64,000 nucleotides of DNA. It comes from Actinomadura luteofluorescens (GTDB taxonomy: Bacteria > Actinomycetota > Actinomycetes > Streptosporangiales > Streptosporangiaceae). The stretch covers positions 6,138,001 to 6,202,000 of the forward strand of contig NZ_JACCBA010000001.1 of assembly GCF_013409365.1 (NCBI RefSeq). Reading direction: 5' to 3'. A program made the translations under genes and the position numbers. Under the pieces are notes generated by a model. It was not told where the DNA came from. It did not search any database and saw only the letters and a list, made by a program, of their open reading frames with translations. Shown one piece after another: positions 58,679 to 64,000 of the stretch (position 1 is the stretch's first letter; each line of letters starts with the position of its first letter).

Positions 58679-59548
58679 ATGAGACCCGTGAGCGAACCCG
58701 TGAACGAGTACGTGCTGACCCTGTCCTGCCCCGATCGGCCCGGCATCGTGGCCGCCGTCTCGGGGCTGCTGGCCGAGCGCGGGTGCAACATCGTCGAGAG
58801 CCAGCAGTTCGGCGATGGCGAGACCGGCACCTTCTTCATGCGGGTGCAGTTCGCGGCGCCGGGCGACACCGACCCCGACGGGCTGCGCGGCGCGTTCGCG
58901 GCCCTGGCGCCCGAGCTCGGGCTGGAGTGGCGGCTGCACCCGCTGGCCGAGCGCCCGCGCGTGCTGATCATGGTGTCCAAGGGCGGGCACTGCCTCAACG
59001 ACCTGCTCTACCGGACGCGGTCCGGGCTGCTCGACATCGACATCGTCGCGGTCGCGTCCAACCACCCCGACCTGCGGCCGCTCACCCAGTCGTACGGGAT
59101 CGACTACCACCACCTGCCCGCCGGCCAGGGCGGCAAGGCCGCGCAGGAGGCCGAGATCCTCACGCTGGTCGAGCACTACCGCGCCGACCTCGTCGTCCTC
59201 GCCCGGTACATGCAGATCCTGTCCGACGACTTCTGCGCCAAGCTGCCCGGCGCGATCATCAACATCCACCACTCGTTCCTGCCGAGCTTCAAGGGCGCCC
59301 GCCCCTACCACCAGGCGCACGCGCGCGGCGTGAAGCTGATCGGCGCGACCGCCCACTACGTCACCGCCGACCTGGACGAGGGGCCGATCATCGAGCAGGA
59401 GGTCGCGCGCGTCGACCACACCCACAGCCCCGAGGAGCTGGTGGCCGTGGGACGCGACGTGGAGTGCCTCGCGCTGGCCCGCGCCGTCCGCTGGCACGCC
59501 GAGCACCGCGTGCTGCTCAACGGCGACCGGACGGTCGTCTTCCGCTGA
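58679..59548 (+). CDS. purU: Formyltetrahydrofolate deformylase
   Basis: A 289-residue protein from the ATG at 58679, with a GTG at 58688 as alternative. An ACT domain (about 8-85, 'YVLTLSCPDRPGIVAAVSGL') precedes the formyl-transferase-fold catalytic part with 'NIHHSFLPSFKGARPYHQA' holding the active-site Asn/His and 'ADLDEGPIIEQEV' the Asp. It hydrolyses 10-formyl-THF to formate and THF, balancing one-carbon pools. The ACT domain is the regulatory site (Met/Gly sensing in E. coli). Confidence 0.95.
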   Translation: MRPVSEPVNEYVLTLSCPDRPGIVAAVSGLLAERGCNIVESQQFGDGETGTFFMRVQFAAPGDTDPDGLRGAFAALAPELGLEWRLHPLAERPRVLIMVSKGGHCLNDLLYRTRSGLLDIDIVAVASNHPDLRPLTQSYGIDYHHLPAGQGGKAAQEAEILTLVEHYRADLVVLARYMQILSDDFCAKLPGAIINIHHSFLPSFKGARPYHQAHARGVKLIGATAHYVTADLDEGPIIEQEVARVDHTHSPEELVAVGRDVECLALARAVRWHAEHRVLLNGDRTVVFR

Positions 59549-59666
59549 CCTGCGGTTTCCTTGACGGCGAACGCGTGAGATGTCGGCATGGCGTGTTTCA
59601 CTCCGCGTGACTTTCGCGCACCATGAGTGACGAGGCCGGACATGTCGAGGGCTCACGGGGGTGGCT

Positions 59667-60281
59667 ATGGCCGAGACGCTGGTCAAGGAGCTGATCGAGG
59701 AGGCGCAGGGCAGGCGGCAGGCGCGCCGGCTCGCCGTCCGCGAACTGCGGCCCCGGCGCGCGCTCGCCGGGCTCGCCGCGGCGCTGCTGGTGACGGCGTT
59801 CGGCGGGGTGGCCGCGATCGAACTGCTCGCCGGGGCGCTCGGCTCCGCCGTCCATCCGGTGCCGGGCGTCGCCCCGGTCGTGGAGACCCTGCGGCGGCAC
59901 GCGTGGAACGACCCGGACGTGCTGACGGCGGCGGGCGCGGTGGCCGCCCTCGGGGTCGCCTTCATGGCGGCCGCGCTGCCCGGACGGCTGCGCGGGGTGC
60001 CGCTGGCGGGCGCCGATCCGCGGCTCGCGGGCGTCATCGGCCGCGCCGCGCTGCGCCGCGCGCTCGCGGCCGCGGCGATGGAGGTCCCCGGCATCGAGCG
60101 CGCCCGCGTCCGGGGCCTCGGGATCTTCCGCCGGGGCGTCCTCGTGCGGGCCGCCACCCACTACCGCAACCCGGCGAACCTCGCCGACCTCGTCCACGAC
60201 GCGGTCGACGCGCGCCTGGACCGGATCGAGCCGATGCACCGGCCGCCGGTCGACGTCCGCCTCGGCTGGCGGAAGGACTGA
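59667..60281 (+). CDS. DUF6286 family membrane protein (AmaP partner)
   Basis: About 204 residues from the ATG at 59667. Two membrane segments ('ALAGLAAALLVTAFGGVAAI' and 'VLTAAGAVAALGVAFMAAAL') flank an outer loop. The C-terminal part is soluble ('RAALRRALAAAAMEVPGIER', 'THYRNPANLADLVHDAVDAR'). DUF6286 genes travel with AmaP and Asp23/Gls24 genes in actinobacterial envelope-stress loci. Its TGA overlaps the next start. Confidence 0.78.
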   Translation: MAETLVKELIEEAQGRRQARRLAVRELRPRRALAGLAAALLVTAFGGVAAIELLAGALGSAVHPVPGVAPVVETLRRHAWNDPDVLTAAGAVAALGVAFMAAALPGRLRGVPLAGADPRLAGVIGRAALRRALAAAAMEVPGIERARVRGLGIFRRGVLVRAATHYRNPANLADLVHDAVDARLDRIEPMHRPPVDVRLGWRKD

Positions 60282-60859
60282 TGATGAGGATCGCGATCGC
60301 CGTCACCGGGGCGGTGCTGCTGCTGGCCGGCGCGTCCGCCCTCGCCCTCGGCCTCGGCGCGTTCGACGCGTTCGGCGCGCTGTCGGAGCGCCCGCTGCTC
60401 GACCCGGCGCTGGCGCGCTTCGCCCGGGAGACCGGCTGGTTCCTGCCGGCCGCGGCGGGCGCCGCCGAGGTGCTCGCCCTCGCCGGCCAGTTGTGGCTGG
60501 TCCTCCAGGGGCGGGCCGTCGTGCACCAGCGGTGGCCCGACCTCGACCCCGAGACCCGGGCCCGCGCACGCGCCGCCGCCGACGTCCTGCACCGCGACGC
60601 CCGCGGCCTGCCGGGCGTCCAGGACGCCCGCGCCCGGCTCACCGGGACGGCCGACCGGCCGCGGCTGCGGCTGAACGTCTCCTGCGCGGGCGACGCCCTC
60701 GTGAGCGAGGTGTACGGGGAACTGGGCGCGGGCCCGGTCGAGCGGTACCGCCGCGCGGTCGGCATGCCCGACCTTCCGGTGGTGATCCGCTTCCGGCCGG
60801 AGGCCGAGCGGACCCGCGGGCGCCTGCGCGGGCGCCGCCCGCAGCCCGAGTCGGCGTGA
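60281..60859 (+). CDS. AmaP-like alkaline-shock membrane anchor protein
   Basis: About 192 residues starting at the ATG that overlaps the previous stop (TGATG). A second ATG lies one codon on. Two membrane helices ('IAVTGAVLLLAGASALALGL' and 'WFLPAAAGAAEVLALAGQLW') precede a soluble Asp23-like tail ('RLRLNVSCAGDALVSEVYGE'). AmaP anchors Asp23-family proteins to the membrane. No Asp23 gene is in the window, so the locus is incomplete here. Confidence 0.78.
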   Translation: MMRIAIAVTGAVLLLAGASALALGLGAFDAFGALSERPLLDPALARFARETGWFLPAAAGAAEVLALAGQLWLVLQGRAVVHQRWPDLDPETRARARAAADVLHRDARGLPGVQDARARLTGTADRPRLRLNVSCAGDALVSEVYGELGAGPVERYRRAVGMPDLPVVIRFRPEAERTRGRLRGRRPQPESA

Positions 60860-60911
60860 GGCGGCCGCCCGGCGCCGGAGCGGGGACGCGCGGCGCCGGG
60901 CGGCCGGGCCG

Positions 60912-62282
60912 CTAGGCGGGCGCGCCCCCGGCGGCGGGCACCGGCGGCCCCTCCCGCGTCCCGGACGGCTCTGCGGCGGGGCCGTGGTCGTCCAGCAGGG
61001 TGTCCTCGTTGAACGGGTCCTCGCCGGCGAGGACGCGGCGGGCCCGCCCGGCGTCGAACTCCTTCGTCCACGTGCCGATGACCACGGTGGCGACGGCGTT
61101 GCCCGCGAAGTTCGTCAGCGCGCGGGCCTCGGACATGAACCGGTCGATGCCGACGATGAACCCCACCCCGTCCACCAGCGCGGGCTTGTGCGACTGGAGG
61201 CCGCCCGCGAGGGTCGCCAGGCCGGCGCCGGTGACGCCCGCCGCGCCCTTCGACGCGACGATCATGAAGAGCAGCAGCGGGATCTGCGCGCCGACCGACA
61301 GCGGCCGGTCCTGCGCGGACGCGATGAACAGCGTCGCCATCGTCAGGTAGATCGCGGTGCCGTCGAGGTTGAAGGAGTACCCGGTCGGCACGGTGATGCC
61401 GACGACGGGGCGGCTCACCCCGAGGTGCTCCATCTTGGCGATCAGCCGGGGCAGCGCCGACTCCGACGACGACGTCGACAGGATCAGCAGGAACTCGCGG
61501 GCCAGGTAGCGCAGCAGGGCGAACACACTGATCCGGCTGACCGCCCACAGCACCGCGCCGAGCACCGCGAACACGAACACCGCGCACGTCGCGTAGAAGC
61601 CCAGCATGATCACCGCGAGGCTCTTCAGCGCGTCCCAGCCGCTCGACCCGACCACCGCCGCGATCGCGCCGAACGCCCCCACCGGTGCCGCCCACATGAT
61701 CATCCAGAGGATGCGGAACACCAGCCTCTGCAGGTGCTCGATGCCCCGCAGGATCGGCGCGCCCGCCGGGCCGAGCCCCTGGAGCGCGAACCCGGTCAGC
61801 AGCGCCACCAGCAGCGCCTGCAGCACCTGGCCCTCGGTCAGCGCCGACACCAGCGTGTCCGGGATGATGCCGAGCAGGAAGTCGGTGGTGCCCTCGCCCC
61901 CCTCGGCCTGCGACTTCGCCTCGGCGACCGACGAGGGGTCCAGGTGCAGCCCGGCGCCCGGGTGCAGCAGGTTCCCGACCACCAGCCCGATGGCGAGGGC
62001 CAGCGTCGACATCACCAGGAAGTAGGCGATGGTGACCAGGCCGATCCGGCCGACCTCGGCCGCCCTGGCGACCGAGCCGATGCCGAGCACGATCGTGCAG
62101 AAGATGATCGGCGAGATCATCATCTTGATCAGGTTGACGAACGCGGTGCCGATCGGTTTCAGCTCCTGCGCGAAGTCCGGCGCGAGCAGCCCGACCACCG
62201 CGCCCGCCACCACGGCGGCGACGACGGCGAGGTACAGGTAGCGGACGCGGTTGCGGGAGGGTTCGGAGGCGGGCGGGGTCAC
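60912..62282 (-). CDS. Dicarboxylate/amino-acid:cation symporter (DctA/GltP family)
   Basis: About 456 residues from a GTG at 62282 with GAGGAGG 6 bases upstream. A longer ATG start is not supported. Family marks: 'FVNLIKMMISPIIFCTIVLG', the re-entrant loop serine motif 'LSTSSSESALPRLIAKMEHL', 'VPTGYSFNLDGTAIYLTMAT' (TM7-HP2), and 'FAGNAVATVVIGTW'. Eight membrane helices plus two hairpins. It probably takes up C4-dicarboxylates. It is divergent from a CitA/DcuS-type kinase gene, the usual partner for sensing its substrate. Confidence 0.92.
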   Translation of the reverse strand: MTPPASEPSRNRVRYLYLAVVAAVVAGAVVGLLAPDFAQELKPIGTAFVNLIKMMISPIIFCTIVLGIGSVARAAEVGRIGLVTIAYFLVMSTLALAIGLVVGNLLHPGAGLHLDPSSVAEAKSQAEGGEGTTDFLLGIIPDTLVSALTEGQVLQALLVALLTGFALQGLGPAGAPILRGIEHLQRLVFRILWMIMWAAPVGAFGAIAAVVGSSGWDALKSLAVIMLGFYATCAVFVFAVLGAVLWAVSRISVFALLRYLAREFLLILSTSSSESALPRLIAKMEHLGVSRPVVGITVPTGYSFNLDGTAIYLTMATLFIASAQDRPLSVGAQIPLLLFMIVASKGAAGVTGAGLATLAGGLQSHKPALVDGVGFIVGIDRFMSEARALTNFAGNAVATVVIGTWTKEFDAGRARRVLAGEDPFNEDTLLDDHGPAAEPSGTREGPPVPAAGGAPA

Positions 62283-62587
62283 GGGGGACCTCCTCGGCTC
62301 AGGACCCCGGCCTCGGTGCGAGGGGCGGCGCCCGCCCGGTCCGGTCGGATCCGCGGGCGGGCCGCCGCCCCGCGGCGGCGCCCATCCTCCGGCCGGGGCC
62401 GGAGCATGCACACCGTGGGCGCCGCACTGGAGGTGAGCTCGCAGGTCAGGCGGGGGCTGGGGGTCTGTCCGCACATGAGTGTGCGCGGTTCTGTGACCGG
62501 GGTCACCCTTGTGTACATTTCGTTCACGGCACGGTGCGATGTGGTGACACCGAGACGCGGTGGGGCCGAGGCGGGAGGGGGGACGGA
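62283..62587. promoter_or_regulatory. Divergent control region of the transporter and sensor kinase
   Basis: 305 bp. A perfect palindrome GTGACC-GG-GGTCAC (62493-62506) lies 81 bp upstream of the kinase start, and a smaller CACA-TGAG-TGTG (62472-62483) lies 10 bp before it. Both are plausible response-regulator sites. The stretch nearest the transporter is GC-rich with no feature I can name. Confidence 0.5.
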
Positions 62588-64000
62588 GTGCGTCCTCGAT
62601 GGACGGCGCCGGGCCGCTGGAGCCTGGCGCGGCAGCTGCTCGCGCTCCAGGCGGCGGTCCTCGGGCTCCTCGTGGCGGCGGGCGCGGCGCTGGCCTTCCT
62701 GGACTCCGGCCGCGCCGTCGACGACAGCGCGACCCAGACGGTGTCGGCGGTCGCGGTGAGCATCGCCGACGCCCCGACCGTCCGCGCGGCGCTCGCCGAC
62801 CCGGCCCCGAGCCGCCTGCTGCAGCCCTACGCCGAGCGCGTCCGGCACGACACCGGCGTCGACTTCATCACGATCATGAGTCCGGCGGGGATCCGCTACA
62901 CGCATCCGAACCCGTCGCGCATCGGCGGGACCTTCGTCGGCAACACCGCCCCCGCGCTCGCCGGCCGGACGTTCACCGAGACCTACACCGGAACGCTCGG
63001 ACCGTCCGTGCGCACCGTCGCCCCCGTCTTCGGCGACGACCACCGCGTGGTCGCCCTGGTCGCGGTCGGCATCACGGTCAAGGCGATCTCGGCCGAGCTG
63101 CGCCGGCGCCTGCTGGCCCTCGGCGCCGTCGCCGCGGCCGTCCTCGCCGTCGGGATGGCCGGCAGCTACCTCGTCTCCGCCCGCCTCCGCCGCCAGACCC
63201 GGGGCGTCGCCCCGGGCGAGCTGCGCGGCATGTTCGAGTACTACGAGGCGATCCTGCACGCCGTCCGCGAAGGCCTCCTCATCCTCGACCGCACCGGCCG
63301 CGTCGTGCTCTGCAACGACGCCGCCAGGCACCTGCTCGACCTTGACGCCGGGCCGTCCGGTGCGGCCGGCGGGGACGCGGCGCCGTCCCGGGCGCCCGCC
63401 GGGGAGCCGCACGGGCGCGACGTCGCGGAGCTCGGGTTGCCGGAGGAGCTGGTGGAGACGCTGGTGTCGGCCGTGCCGCGGTCGGACGAGATCCACGTGG
63501 GGGACACGCGGGTCCTCGTGGTGAACACCTCGCCCGTCCGGTCGCGGGACCGGGTGATGGGCAACGTCGTCACCCTGAGGGACCACACCGAGCTCCAGGC
63601 GCTGACGGGCGAGCTGGACACGGTGCGCGGGTTCGCCGAGTCGCTGCGCTCGCAGGCGCACGAGGCCGCGAACCGCCTGCACACGGTGGTGTCGCTGGTG
63701 GAGCTGGGCCGTTCCGAGCAGGCCGTGGAGTTCGCGACCGCCGAGCTGGCGAGCGCGCAGCGGCTCACCGACCGGGTCGTCGGCTCGGTCGGCGAGCCCG
63801 TGCTGGCCGCGCTGCTGCTCGGCAAGTCCGCCGAGGCGGGGGAGCGCGGCGTGGAGCTCGTGATCGGCGAGGACACCGTGATCGAGGGCGCGATCGAGCC
63901 GCGCGACCTGGTGACCATTCTCGGCAACCTCATCGACAACGCGGTCGACGCGGCGATCGAGGGCGCCGCCGACCGGCCGCCGCGCGTCGGCGTCAGCGCC
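62588..64000 (+). CDS. CitA/DcuS-type sensor histidine kinase (3' truncated by window)
   Basis: 471 residues visible from a GTG at 62588, preceded by GGAGGGGGGACGGA. A first membrane helix ('LALQAAVLGLLVAAGAALAF') and a second near 180 enclose an extracytoplasmic sCache domain ('VRHDTGVDFITIMSPAGIRY', 'PNPSRIGGTFVGN'). A PAS domain follows ('EAILHAVREGLLILDRTGRV'). The phosphoacceptor helix 'LRSQAHEAANRLHTVVSLVE' is the SpoB-like type of citrate/C4-dicarboxylate sensors. The N box 'LGNLIDNAVDAAIEG' begins the ATPase domain, cut by the window end. A response regulator gene is expected just beyond. Confidence 0.9.
   Translation, partial: MRPRWTAPGRWSLARQLLALQAAVLGLLVAAGAALAFLDSGRAVDDSATQTVSAVAVSIADAPTVRAALADPAPSRLLQPYAERVRHDTGVDFITIMSPAGIRYTHPNPSRIGGTFVGNTAPALAGRTFTETYTGTLGPSVRTVAPVFGDDHRVVALVAVGITVKAISAELRRRLLALGAVAAAVLAVGMAGSYLVSARLRRQTRGVAPGELRGMFEYYEAILHAVREGLLILDRTGRVVLCNDAARHLLDLDAGPSGAAGGDAAPSRAPAGEPHGRDVAELGLPEELVETLVSAVPRSDEIHVGDTRVLVVNTSPVRSRDRVMGNVVTLRDHTELQALTGELDTVRGFAESLRSQAHEAANRLHTVVSLVELGRSEQAVEFATAELASAQRLTDRVVGSVGEPVLAALLLGKSAEAGERGVELVIGEDTVIEGAIEPRDLVTILGNLIDNAVDAAIEGAADRPPRVGVSA

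Overview
The window is one contiguous piece of a high-GC actinobacterial chromosome. Strong third-position G/C, frequent GTG starts, ATGA gene overlaps, NucS in place of MutSL-type mismatch repair, WhiJ/BldB-type regulators (helix-turn-helix plus DUF397) and a Scy/FilP-like coiled-coil protein all point to a sporulating, filamentous type. An Actinomadura-like member of the Streptosporangiales is my best guess, but that placement is inference. No rRNA, CRISPR array, complete insertion sequence or prophage is visible. One tRNA (Leu, anticodon UAG) is present.

Layout. 1-9.1 kb is mixed accessory DNA: two TetR regulators, an M50 site-2 protease, an RsbW-like/DUF5753/DUF397 regulatory cluster of lower GC, an amidase, and a membrane Ser/Thr kinase. 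9.3-22.5 kb resembles the Streptomyces SCO5385-SCO5399 neighbourhood: nucS, the SCO5389-family gene, a duplicated 3-hydroxyacyl-CoA dehydrogenase, a coiled-coil cytoskeletal protein, methylmalonyl-CoA epimerase and acetyl-CoA acetyltransferase. 22.7-33.3 kb holds membrane proteins of unknown function, an ABC exporter pair, a thioredoxin/TPR co-chaperone, malic enzyme, an LPXTG surface protein, YqgE and a secreted M43 metalloprotease. 33.3-39.4 kb is patchy: a helicase, a small gene whose N-terminus looks like an IS5-family transposase start, a double-GNAT acetyltransferase, an orphan DUF397 gene, and an epoxide hydrolase divergent from a CGNR regulator with duplicated operator-like repeats.

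39.4-49 kb is a conserved core block matching the order of M. tuberculosis Rv1330c-Rv1341: pncA/pncB (NAD salvage), clpS, DUF2017, mec-cysO-cysM (protein-thiocarboxylate cysteine synthesis), murI, a metallo-beta-lactamase-fold hydrolase, rph and rdgB. A thioesterase sits where M. tuberculosis has a rhomboid protease. 49-54.3 kb looks like an insertion between rdgB and the tRNA-Leu/bcp pair. It carries three MEDS-domain genes (two with RsbW-like kinase domains, one with a frameshifted STAS domain) and a TetR/MFS efflux pair whose stop codon is the anticodon of the tRNA-Leu gene.

54.4-64 kb holds a one-Cys Bcp peroxiredoxin, DUF3618, a SIMPL protein, a PLP-dependent racemase-fold enzyme, a PHB-depolymerase-like lipoprotein, purU, an AmaP-type envelope-stress pair, and a DctA-type dicarboxylate transporter divergent from a CitA/DcuS-type sensor kinase that runs off the window end.

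The most unusual signals are the tRNA anticodon/stop-codon overlap, the paired operators at 38.1 kb, the transposase-start chimera at 35.4 kb, the frameshifted MEDS-STAS gene, and several families of short intergenic repeats. I found nothing I would call a complete new defence or biosynthetic system.
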